A stretch of 6,223 bases of DNA from JBBQTU01 sp038213005 (GCA_038213005.1 JBBQTU010000241.1:1-6223); one strand, 5' to 3'; shown: positions 1 to 5,451, counted from the stretch's first letter. Notes: generated by a model not told the origin, from the letters alone. Program-made: numbers and translations.

Positions 1-423
1 ATCTACCTGCTGCTCTTCGGGCTGCAGCGTTACCGCCTGCTGCGTCATCAGGAAGACGACTTCGGCTTCAGCCGCAGCGAAGAGGCGCCGGCGGCCAAAC
101 CCGACAAGCAGTTCGCCGAACTGCTGTCTGAAGGCCCGGCCCTGGGCATCCACACCATCGTCTGGGCCGACACGCCCATCACCCTGGAGCGCACGCTCGA
201 TCGCCCGTCCATGCGGCAGTTCGACCATCGTATCCTCTTCCAGATGAGCGCCTCGGATTCGAGCAACCTGATCGACTCGCCGCTCGCCAACCGCTTGGGC
301 GCGCACCGCGCTCTGCTATACAGCGAAGAGCAAGGGACATTCGAGAAGTTCCGCCCGTATGAGGTGCCCGACGACAAGTGGCTGGCATACCTCACCGAAC
401 ACCTGAAACACCGGCTGGCCTAG
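1..423 (+). CDS. FtsK/SpoIIIE-family ATPase, C-terminal part (5' end outside window)
   Basis: This is the last 140 codons of a larger gene, open from the left edge and ending in TAG. The residues match the C-terminal part of the FtsK/SpoIIIE motor fold: GLQRYR at 7-12, EGPALGIHTIVWADTP at 44-59, then FDHRILFQMSASDSSNLID at 74-92, RLGAHRALLY at 98-107 and FEKFRPYEVP at 114-123. Proteins of this family are hexameric ATPases that pump DNA, or in related groups proteins, through a pore. The Walker A and B motifs would lie upstream of the window, so ATPase activity cannot be judged here. No gamma winged-helix DNA-recognition domain follows the motor: the protein ends about 17 residues after the FRPY motif. 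That argues against canonical chromosome-segregating FtsK and for one of the less characterised family members. The family call is firm; the substrate is unknown. No terminator hairpin with a T-tract follows the stop. Confidence 0.85.
   Translation: MYLLLFGLQRYRLLRHQEDDFGFSRSEEAPAAKPDKQFAELLSEGPALGIHTIVWADTPITLERTLDRPSMRQFDHRILFQMSASDSSNLIDSPLANRLGAHRALLYSEEQGTFEKFRPYEVPDDKWLAYLTEHLKHRLA
401..423 (+). repeat. Imperfect direct repeat, copy 1 (3' end of FtsK-like gene)
   Basis: These 23 bases encode the last residues of the FtsK-like protein (LKHRLA plus stop). They match 964-986 in 20 of 23 positions, including the stop codon in the same register. Confidence 0.45.
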
Positions 424-452
424 CAGTGCAGGCCCACAGTCGCAGAGACAAC

Positions 453-488
453 CGCGAAGGCGCGAAGCACGCGAAGACGGTCGCGAAG
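453..488 (+). repeat. Four CGCGAAG heptamers
   Basis: CGCGAAG occurs at 453, 461, 470 and 482, with start-to-start distances of 8, 9 and 12 bases, in the 86-base gap between the FtsK-like stop and the ribbon-helix-helix gene stop. The uneven spacing is unlike a clean microsatellite. It looks like a degenerate intergenic repeat. The last copy belongs to a 13-base string (CGCGAAGAAGAGT, 482-494) that recurs inverted at 6082-6094. Confidence 0.5.
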
Positions 489-509
489 AAGAGTTTGGGA
501 GACCCGTGA

Positions 510-830
510 CTACGCCGCTTCGATAAACTTTCTGGCCGCTGCGGAAAGCAGCCGCGACCGGGTCATCCCGTGCTGTTTCGCAAAGGCGTCGATCTGACGG
601 CGCAGGTCACGTTCCATAGCTATCTGGATGCGCTCCGCGCCCAAGCCGATCTTCGGCCGGCCCACCTTCATCGTCCGGCCAAGCTGATCGGCCAGCCCCT
701 GCTCTCGCTTCTGCTTTTCGCCCCACGGCAGTGCCGGCGGATGGTATTCGGGGTTGTCGAATTGCCGGGTTGCCTGGCGCAATTCAGCGGTGTTCATGGA
801 CGAATACGGTTTTTGCTTCGTCTTGGGCAT
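510..830 (-). CDS. Ribbon-helix-helix (CopG/HicB-like) DNA-binding protein, solitary
   Basis: This is a 106-residue protein. The C-terminal half fits a ribbon-helix-helix fold: a GRPK turn (57-60), a short strand with AERIQIAM (65-72), a first helix with DLRRQIDAFAKQHG (75-88), then TRSRLLSAAARKF (90-102) as the second helix. Such proteins dimerise and bind operator DNA through the strand, often as antitoxins or autoregulators. The N-terminal part (MNTAELRQATRQFDNPEY at 12-29) resembles the helix that precedes the fold in many small planctomycete antitoxin-like proteins; this is from memory of the family, not a search. The ATG at 830 was chosen because AAGGAG lies 8 bases upstream. An open frame reaches 926 but lacks such a site. 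No toxin gene abuts either side, so it may be an orphan antitoxin or a stand-alone regulator. Confidence 0.75.
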   Translation of the reverse strand: MPKTKQKPYSSMNTAELRQATRQFDNPEYHPPALPWGEKQKREQGLADQLGRTMKVGRPKIGLGAERIQIAMERDLRRQIDAFAKQHGMTRSRLLSAAARKFIEAA

Positions 831-838
831 TGTTGTTT

Positions 839-844
839 CTCCTT
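839..844 (-). promoter_or_regulatory. Ribosome binding site of the RHH gene
   Basis: AAGGAG on the minus strand, 8 bases before the ATG at 830. It decides the start in favour of 830 over the upstream in-frame candidates as far as 926. Confidence 0.7.
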
Positions 845-891
845 GTCGCTCAGATCCCGGGCATGAATGACATCGGAAGACACGAGCCATC

Positions 892-907
892 TGTGATATC
901 TTACACA
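892..907. promoter_or_regulatory. Small dyad over the RHH gene -10 box (possible operator)
   Basis: TGTG, eight bases, then CACA form a short perfect-arm inverted repeat overlapping the candidate -10 box of the ribbon-helix-helix gene. Proteins of this fold commonly repress their own promoters at short dyads, so autoregulation is a reasonable inference. Four-base arms are weak evidence. Confidence 0.25.
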
Positions 908-926
908 AGTTAATCGCGTCGGGCAA
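898..926 (-). promoter_or_regulatory. Candidate sigma-70-type promoter of the RHH gene
   Basis: On the minus strand TTGCCC (926-921) and TAAGAT (903-898) are separated by 17 bases. Each box matches the consensus at four of six positions. Transcription would begin near 890, giving a leader of about 60 bases before the ATG at 830. Confidence 0.35.
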
Positions 927-963
927 TGTCCGCAGTCCACCCTGACAGTTCTACTCCGGCATA

Positions 964-986
964 ACCTAAAACACCGCCCGGCCTAG
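964..986 (+). repeat. Imperfect direct repeat, copy 2 (displaced copy of the FtsK-like gene end)
   Basis: This stretch matches 401-423 in 20 of 23 positions without gaps. Read in the equivalent frame it gives NLKHRPA then TAG, against HLKHRLA then TAG at the end of the FtsK-like gene. It lies upstream of the ribbon-helix-helix gene, so that gene and its promoter are bracketed by the two copies. It may be a fossil of the 3' end left by duplication or insertion. Similarity further upstream is faint. Confidence 0.45.
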
Positions 987-1106
987 ACCGCAAGTGCGAA
1001 GGTGCTTACTATCTCATCGGCCCAGCAAGGAGACGCGTGCCGTGCGGCGATCGGGCATGGGTTGAAGCGCGTGTTGCCGACAGTTCGGGCTTTACCAGCA
1101 ATGCTG

Positions 1107-1112
1107 AAGGAG
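1107..1112 (+). promoter_or_regulatory. Ribosome binding site of the cyclophilin gene
   Basis: AAGGAG five bases before the ATG at 1118. A second AAGGAG at 1027-1032 precedes an in-frame GTG at 1037. The 1118 start is preferred because the hydrophobic export segment then begins directly at the N-terminus. Confidence 0.6.
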
Positions 1113-1117
1113 TAGAG

Positions 1118-2077
1118 ATGTTGCAGGTTGTCACCGCCCTCGTGGCGCTGTTTTCGGTCATCGTCCCGACCAAGGAATGGTATTCGCCCAACGCCCGCGT
1201 TGACGTGCAGGTACAGACGACCCAGCCGGTCTCGCTCGTCCTGATCGACTTCGCAGGCAAGGTCCTCGAGCCGGCGGCGAGCAATACGATCACCGAGAGC
1301 AAGACGGTCGATCTGCATGCGATCTATCCACAGATCAACAAGCCCGGCGCCTGTGTTCTGCTTGCCGTCCCGCAGGGAAAGCCCAGCAGGGACTTCATCG
1401 GCACCCCGATCGTGATCGAAGCCCTGACGGCGCCCAGGCCCGCGGCCGGGAATGCCGTGAATGTGCTGCGAATGCAGCCGCTGGCATACGCGAAGATGAC
1501 CACCAGCCTGGGCGAGATGAAGATGCTATTCTGGTATGACATCGCCCCGGTAACGGTCAACAGCTTTCTATCGCTCTCGGCGGGCGGCTTCTATGACGGT
1601 CTGTCGTTCCACCGGATTGTGCCCAGTTTCGTCATCCAGGCGGGTGACCCGCTGGGGACGGGCGTCGGCGGCCCGGGCTACAACGTGCCGGGGGAGTTCA
1701 ATGATCGGCCACATGACATGGGCGTGCTGTCGATGGCCCGCCAGGGCGATCCGCTGGAACAACAAGGAAGCCAGCCGCGCCCGGAATTCGCCAACAGCGG
1801 CGGCAGCCAGTTCTTCATCTGCCTGACCCGCGAAGCCACCAAGCAACTGGACCGTCGCTACACCGGCTTCGGGCAGGTGTTCGACGGATTGGAGACGGTG
1901 CAGAAGATGGGCGGCCTGCCCATCGCCGACGCGAAGTCAGGCCGGCCGGCGACTGCCCCGCTGATTGAGAAGGTCCAGGTTGTTCCCGTGACGGCGGCGG
2001 ACAATCCGTATGCCCGCACGCTCAAGCTCGACGCCGCGAGCGACGCCGTCGTGCCGGCGACACAGCCGGCTCCGTAA
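1118..2077 (+). CDS. Cyclophilin-type peptidyl-prolyl cis-trans isomerase, probably exported
   Basis: This is a 319-residue protein. Residues 1-16 are hydrophobic (MLQVVTALVALFSVIV) and suggest an export signal or N-terminal anchor, though no positive charge precedes them. Residues 18-105 form an extra domain, probably beta-rich, opening with PTKEWYSPNARVDV. The cyclophilin fold covers about 120-292. FHRIVPSFVIQAGDP (164-178) carries the catalytic arginine (R166) and the pocket residues F171 and Q174, and GGSQFFICL (228-236) carries F233. At the human cyclophilin A W121 and H126 positions there are Q243 and Y248; loss of that Trp is common in bacterial members and usually lowers cyclosporin binding. 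Cyclophilins isomerise proline peptide bonds; the export segment points to folding outside the cytoplasm. The C-terminus ends in an Ala/Pro-rich tail. A GTG at 1037 would add 27 residues. It converges on the SpoIID gene. Confidence 0.9.
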   Translation: MLQVVTALVALFSVIVPTKEWYSPNARVDVQVQTTQPVSLVLIDFAGKVLEPAASNTITESKTVDLHAIYPQINKPGACVLLAVPQGKPSRDFIGTPIVIEALTAPRPAAGNAVNVLRMQPLAYAKMTTSLGEMKMLFWYDIAPVTVNSFLSLSAGGFYDGLSFHRIVPSFVIQAGDPLGTGVGGPGYNVPGEFNDRPHDMGVLSMARQGDPLEQQGSQPRPEFANSGGSQFFICLTREATKQLDRRYTGFGQVFDGLETVQKMGGLPIADAKSGRPATAPLIEKVQVVPVTAADNPYARTLKLDAASDAVVPATQPAP

Positions 2078-2080
2078 GGA

Positions 2081-2191
2081 CCGGCGCATCAATAGCCAGC
2101 CGGCTCAGAGAGGCCAACCCCCTCCCAGCCTCCGCCAAGGGGGAAGAGTAAGAAGAGATCATCGCTTGACAGATGGTTATTGATGCGTCGG
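2081..2191. repeat. Imperfect inverted repeat between convergent genes
   Basis: Arms 2081-2098 and 2174-2191 are 18 bases each and complementary at 16 positions, with the core TGCATCAATA-like part (CGCATCAATA / TATTGATGCG) perfect. The 75-base interior has its own stem, CCCCCT (2118-2123) with AGGGGG (2138-2143). The element starts three bases after the cyclophilin stop codon and lies in the gap before the SpoIID gene end. It could act as a two-way transcript end or be a small non-autonomous repeat; no T-tract follows either arm. Confidence 0.5.
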
Positions 2192-2217
2192 CGCCGTAAG
2201 CGGGCTTGGCGGATCGC

Positions 2218-2234
2218 CACCTGCGGGCAAGGTG
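2218..2234 (-). terminator. Small hairpin just after the SpoIID gene
   Basis: CACCT (2218-2222) pairs with AGGTG (2230-2234) across a 7-base loop, beginning 11 bases past the SpoIID stop codon on its strand. There is no U-rich run, so intrinsic termination is doubtful. The G-run at 2234-2240 (GAGGGGG) could also pair with CCCCCTC at 2118-2124. Confidence 0.25.
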
Positions 2235-2245
2235 AGGGGGGAACT

Positions 2246-3499
2246 TCAGTATGCCCGGATCAGCTTCGCGCCGGGGTACGACTTCAGGACGATGTCTTCA
2301 TGCGGGGTGCCGCTCTGGGCCATCGCCTGGGCACACCACTGGCACATTCCAACGCCGTGGCCGTAGCCGTGGCCATCGACGAATCGCACCTGCTGCGGCT
2401 CATCCACGGTGCGGAAATAGCCGCTGTAGACCACCTGGCCGTTCTTGGCGTCGGTGTTGATCGCCGAACGGAGTTCCTCGGCACGGAGCGTATAGCGAAG
2501 GCCCCGATCGTCGGTAACGTAGAAGCTGATCGGGCGGCCAAGCTTGTTGGCGAACGCCCCGTCGATCCGCACGACCTCGCCCATCAGCAGTTCCGGGCGT
2601 GGCCGGCCGGTCAGGTCGCTCTTGTTGCGGGCCCACAGGTGAAATCGCCGGGTCAGTTCGTCCTTGCGGACGACAACCGGTCCCCAGTTGAACTTCGTCG
2701 ACGCGGCACACTGCGAACCGCGAGGCTGCTCGGACAGCGGCTGTGAATAGGGGTCGCCGAAGGCATCATAAGCCGACTGCGAGATACCGCCGCAACAGGA
2801 ACTGAAGTAGGTCTTGAAGATATGTTCCTGCCCGGGGAGGCCATAGGCCAGGACGATCCCGGCGGTGGCATCGACGGCGTCGCGGCTCTTGCTGGTTTCG
2901 GCGCTGACGCCGCCATAGACCTGGCTGCGCGTGTCGGGGAAGACATCCCAATAGCGTTTGGCGCCGATGGTTCGCGACTCATACAGGGCGTAGGTGCGGG
3001 CGACGATCGCCTGGGCCCGATAGGTCTCGGTGCCCCATGACTTGTAGAGTTCCGCGGCCAGCACGCCCTTGAGGTAACCGTCGACGTCTACGTCGTTGAT
3101 CAGGTCAAACGCTGCGGTGCTGACCGGGACGAGGCGGAATCGGCCGCGGTATTGGCGATCGTTGACCAGGAGCGTACCCTCGCGGCCGGGCTGAATGACC
3201 AGTTCGCCGGTGCCGAGGCTGATGCCTCCGGCTTTCCAGACGCCGCGGTCGAGGATGACGACTGCGCCGGGGCTTCGGGGGAAGTTGACCGGCTGGGCCG
3301 CCATGTCCGAACCGGCGCGAACGAGGGCGGGTTCGCTGGAGGAGATGCGGATCTCGCGCAGATTCTGCTGGAGGCGGACGCGGACAATGGGAACGCCCGG
3401 TGGCAGACCCACGCGCGGAGTTTCCTGTACGCATCCCGATGCCAGCAGGAGACACATCAGGCAGCCGAAGACCGCGAGATTGAACGAACCCACGCGCAT
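2246..3499 (-). CDS. SpoIID/LytB-domain lipoprotein (peptidoglycan glycan-strand lytic enzyme or amidase enhancer)
   Basis: This is a 417-residue protein. The N-terminus MRVGSFNLAVFGCLMCLLLA runs into a lipobox (LASGC, 19-23), so C23 is probably lipidated. The SpoIID/LytB domain follows: DGYLKGVLAAE (140-150), with E150 at the position of the family's catalytic glutamate; YRAQAIVARTYAL (160-172); YFSSCCGGISQSAYDAFGD (231-249); and the C-terminal signature GHGYGHGVGMCQWCAQA (376-392), ending KSYPGAKL. SpoIID of Bacillus and Clostridium is a lytic transglycosylase acting on glycan strands stripped of peptides; LytB enhances an amidase. Here the role is presumably wall remodelling in a non-sporulating cell. 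Cysteines at 235, 236, 264, 386 and 389 are notable. The ATG at 3499 lacks a strong ribosome site. A GTG at 3538 overlaps the upstream TGA as GTGA and would add 13 residues by translational coupling. Probable operon with the TPR-alphaCTD gene. Confidence 0.88.
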   Translation of the reverse strand: MRVGSFNLAVFGCLMCLLLASGCVQETPRVGLPPGVPIVRVRLQQNLREIRISSSEPALVRAGSDMAAQPVNFPRSPGAVVILDRGVWKAGGISLGTGELVIQPGREGTLLVNDRQYRGRFRLVPVSTAAFDLINDVDVDGYLKGVLAAELYKSWGTETYRAQAIVARTYALYESRTIGAKRYWDVFPDTRSQVYGGVSAETSKSRDAVDATAGIVLAYGLPGQEHIFKTYFSSCCGGISQSAYDAFGDPYSQPLSEQPRGSQCAASTKFNWGPVVVRKDELTRRFHLWARNKSDLTGRPRPELLMGEVVRIDGAFANKLGRPISFYVTDDRGLRYTLRAEELRSAINTDAKNGQVVYSGYFRTVDEPQQVRFVDGHGYGHGVGMCQWCAQAMAQSGTPHEDIVLKSYPGAKLIRAY

Positions 3500-3534
3500 C
3501 AGAAGCGTCCTGCCCCGAGCCAAGCCGGAGACAA

Positions 3535-4437
3535 TCACTGATCGTGCTTGCGGAACCCAAGCCCATTCTGGTCAAGCTGAGCCCTCAGCTCGACGAGGCT
3601 GGTCTGCCCGAAGTTCTTGCAGGTCAACAGCTCCTCTTCGCTGCGTTGGGCAAGATCGCCCAACGTGTTGATATTCAACCGCTGCAGCGCCTTGCGGCTG
3701 CGGACGGAGAGCTCGAGTTCGGCGACGGACTTGGCCAGGACTTCGTGCGGGATGTTGTCAGGCAGGGGAGCCGGGGGGCGGTGGCCGATGGGCAGTTCGC
3801 CGACTTCCAGGGACTGGCCGAGGCGAAGTCCCTTGGCACCCAGGAGCGTCTTGATCTCGGTGAGGCTGGTTTCGCCGAAATTCTTGTAGCTGAGCAGTTC
3901 CTGCTCAGTGGTCTTGAGCAGGTCGCCCAGGGTGCGGATGCTCATCTTCTTGAGGCAGTTGCGGCTGCGGACGGAGAGCTCGAATTCGTTGATCGAGATC
4001 TCCATGGGCAGACCCTTGTGGTCGCCCATGCTGTCATCGTCGTAGAACATCGAGCGGGCCGACTCCACGTCCTTCATGTACAGACGGGCGCGGGCGTGGT
4101 TGGGATTGGAGCGCAGAACCGTCTCAAGGCAGCGATGGGCCTCGTGATAGAGGTTGTTGTCCTCGTACAGGACGGCGAGGTTCATCATCGCGTTAACCGA
4201 GACCGGCTGCGAGGTGCAGAGGCGCTCGTAGAGCTCGATGGCCTTGGCATCTTCAGCGCGGCGATCGTAGAGCAGAGCCAGACGGAAGATCGCCTGCTCA
4301 TGGTCGGGGTTCTCGCCCAGACAACCCTCGTAGGTTTCAATCGCCTTCTCGTCCTGGCCCTGGGTCTCGGCTTCGAGACCACGGCGGTAAAACGTCTCGG
4401 CGGCCTTCTCGTTGATCACAGCAGTCGCTTCGCTCAT
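3535..4437 (-). CDS. TPR protein with two RNA polymerase alpha-subunit C-terminal domains
   Basis: This is a 300-residue protein. Three consecutive 34-residue tetratricopeptide repeats fill 13-46, 47-80 and 81-114, each ending near an Asn-Pro or Gln-Pro turn. An acidic linker (133-140) leads to the first alphaCTD (about 148-208) with FELSVRSRNCLKK and NFGETSLTEI. A proline-rich linker leads to the second (about 236-294) with LELSVRSRKALQR and NFGQTSLVEL. R157 and R246 align with E. coli alpha R265, the main minor-groove contact of UP elements. The N268 equivalent is kept in copy 1 (N160) but is Lys in copy 2, and the K298 equivalent is Thr in both. The alpha N-terminal assembly domain is absent, so this is not the polymerase subunit. 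Known parts: TPRs bind proteins, alphaCTDs bind DNA and regulators. Inferred: a transcription-associated adaptor of unknown targets. ATG at 4437 has AGGG nine bases upstream. The SpoIID gene follows; the lipid kinase is divergent. Confidence 0.88.
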   Translation of the reverse strand: MSEATAVINEKAAETFYRRGLEAETQGQDEKAIETYEGCLGENPDHEQAIFRLALLYDRRAEDAKAIELYERLCTSQPVSVNAMMNLAVLYEDNNLYHEAHRCLETVLRSNPNHARARLYMKDVESARSMFYDDDSMGDHKGLPMEISINEFELSVRSRNCLKKMSIRTLGDLLKTTEQELLSYKNFGETSLTEIKTLLGAKGLRLGQSLEVGELPIGHRPPAPLPDNIPHEVLAKSVAELELSVRSRKALQRLNINTLGDLAQRSEEELLTCKNFGQTSLVELRAQLDQNGLGFRKHDQ

Positions 4438-4460
4438 ACTTTTGATCCCTGTGCAGGGCG

Positions 4461-4466
4461 ATTACA
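4461..4466 (-). promoter_or_regulatory. Candidate -10 box of the TPR-alphaCTD gene
   Basis: TGTAAT on the minus strand matches the -10 consensus at five of six positions and would start transcription near 4454, about 17 bases before the ATG. No -35 box is visible at 16-18 bases; the dyad at 4479-4505 covers that region instead, so activator dependence is possible. Confidence 0.25.
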
Positions 4467-4478
4467 GTACAGTCATCA

Positions 4479-4505
4479 GAGGTCGGGGCACATTGCGCCG
4501 ACCCC
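4479..4505. promoter_or_regulatory. Strong dyad in the divergent intergenic region
   Basis: The 27-base element has outer arms GAGGTCGG and CCGACCCC (eight pairs including one G-U on the minus-strand transcript), then a C-C mismatch, two more GC pairs and a 5-base loop. It lies between the divergent starts at 4437 and 4522. It overlaps the -35 region of the candidate minus-strand promoter, which suits a DNA operator. An RNA hairpin in the lipid-kinase leader is the alternative. No regulator is identified. Confidence 0.4.
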
Positions 4506-4512
4506 AAAGAAC

Positions 4513-4519
4513 AGGTGAT
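4513..4519 (+). promoter_or_regulatory. Ribosome binding site supporting a TTG start of the lipid kinase
   Basis: AGGTGAT is complementary to the conserved 16S rRNA 3' end, with its GG six bases before a TTG at 4522. The in-frame ATG at 4537 has no comparable site nearby, so TTG is preferred. Confidence 0.45.
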
Positions 4520-4521
4520 AC

Positions 4522-5451
4522 TTGCACCAACGGTCGATGTCAACCAGTCCGAGCCTCCTCCTGTTCGCCAACCCCATCTCCGGAGCGGGCGAGGGACGCC
4601 GTATAGCCGACCGGCTCACCGCTCACCTGAGCCGCGCCGGATACCGGGTGGACCTGCATACCGAGCCTGCGTCGCGCATCGACGTGGCACTGCTGAAGCG
4701 GTCGCCGGCCGAGGCGGCGATCGTCGTGGGCGGCGACGGCACGCTGCTGACGGTGGCGGAGCGCCTGGTGCAGGAGTTTGACGAAGCCGCCCTGCCGCCG
4801 CTGCTGGCGGTGCCGCTGGGGACGGCGAATCTTATGGCTCGGCACCTGGACTGCCTGTGGGACCGCAATGAGCTGGAGGCACAGGTGCTGGCGGCACTGG
4901 AGAAGCGAACGATACGCCCGCTGGATGTTCCATACGCCAATGGGCGGCCGTTTTTGCTGGTGGCGGGCGTGGGGTTTGACGCGAGCGTCGTGCACGCTCT
5001 GGCCGCCCGGCGGCGCGGTCCGATCACCTATGCTCACTACCTGGCGCCGGTCGTGGCGAGCCTGACGAGCTACCCCTTCGCGCCGCTGACGGTCGACGCC
5101 GACGGCGAGCGGCTGGTGACGGACACTCCGGCGATCGTCTTTGTCGGCAACGCGCCGGAGTATGGAGGCGGGTTTACCGTAACGCCCCGGGCGCTGTCGG
5201 ACGATGGGCTGCTGGACGTGTGCGTGCTGCCCTGCCGCAACTGGCGGGAGCTGATGGAACTGGGCTGCATCTGCGGCTCGGGCATGCAGGTGCAGCACGA
5301 GCGGGCCATCTATCGGCGGATCCGGCAGGTGAGTGTGGGCAGCGACCGGCCGGTCCCGATTGAGCTGGACGGCGATCCTGCGGGGTTCACGCCCCTGGAA
5401 GCGGCGATCACCGGTCGGCAACTGCAGTTCATCGTGCGGCCGGGGCGATAG
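4522..5451 (+). CDS. Diacylglycerol kinase catalytic-domain lipid kinase (YegS/DgkB/LCB5-type)
   Basis: This is a 309-residue protein, about the usual length for bacterial members. Family motifs occur in order: NPISGAGEGRR (17-27) near the N-terminus, VVGGDGTLLTV (68-78) as the nucleotide-binding GGDGT loop, PLGTANLMARHL (98-109), VAGVGFDASVV (147-157), FVGNAPEYGGG (207-217), DDGLLDV (227-233) and ELDGDPAG (281-288), the last matching the late D-G-E/D motif. These enzymes use ATP to phosphorylate diacylglycerol, sphingoid bases or related lipids at the cytoplasmic membrane face. The substrate cannot be told from sequence, and the GTANLMARHL form leans toward the LCB5/YegS branch. No transmembrane segment is evident. 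The TTG at 4522 was chosen for its ribosome site; ATG at 4537 would drop five residues. The gene is divergent from the TPR-alphaCTD gene and appears monocistronic. No terminator is visible downstream. Confidence 0.88.
   Translation: MHQRSMSTSPSLLLFANPISGAGEGRRIADRLTAHLSRAGYRVDLHTEPASRIDVALLKRSPAEAAIVVGGDGTLLTVAERLVQEFDEAALPPLLAVPLGTANLMARHLDCLWDRNELEAQVLAALEKRTIRPLDVPYANGRPFLLVAGVGFDASVVHALAARRRGPITYAHYLAPVVASLTSYPFAPLTVDADGERLVTDTPAIVFVGNAPEYGGGFTVTPRALSDDGLLDVCVLPCRNWRELMELGCICGSGMQVQHERAIYRRIRQVSVGSDRPVPIELDGDPAGFTPLEAAITGRQLQFIVRPGR

Noticed and set aside
942..972. Promoter for the cyclophilin gene (CTGACA at 942-947 with an A-rich hexamer downstream)
   Set aside because: Spacing to any A/T-rich hexamer is 18-19 bases and the -10 match is poor; it lies within the repeat copy at 964-986.
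2166..2171. Perfect TTGACA -35 box
   Set aside because: No -10-like hexamer lies 16-18 bases downstream and no plus-strand gene follows.
2180..2746. Plus-strand 188-residue open frame overlapping the SpoIID gene end
   Set aside because: Antisense to the conserved GHGYGHGVGM region; no ribosome site or recognisable domain.
3544..4518. Plus-strand 324-residue open frame antisense to the TPR-alphaCTD gene
   Set aside because: It is the shadow of the minus-strand gene. The minus-strand translation has clear TPR and alphaCTD motifs, while this one has none.
4540..5421. Minus-strand 293-residue open frame antisense to the lipid kinase
   Set aside because: Long only because of high GC; rich in Arg, His and Gln without domain motifs. 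The plus strand carries the full set of kinase motifs.
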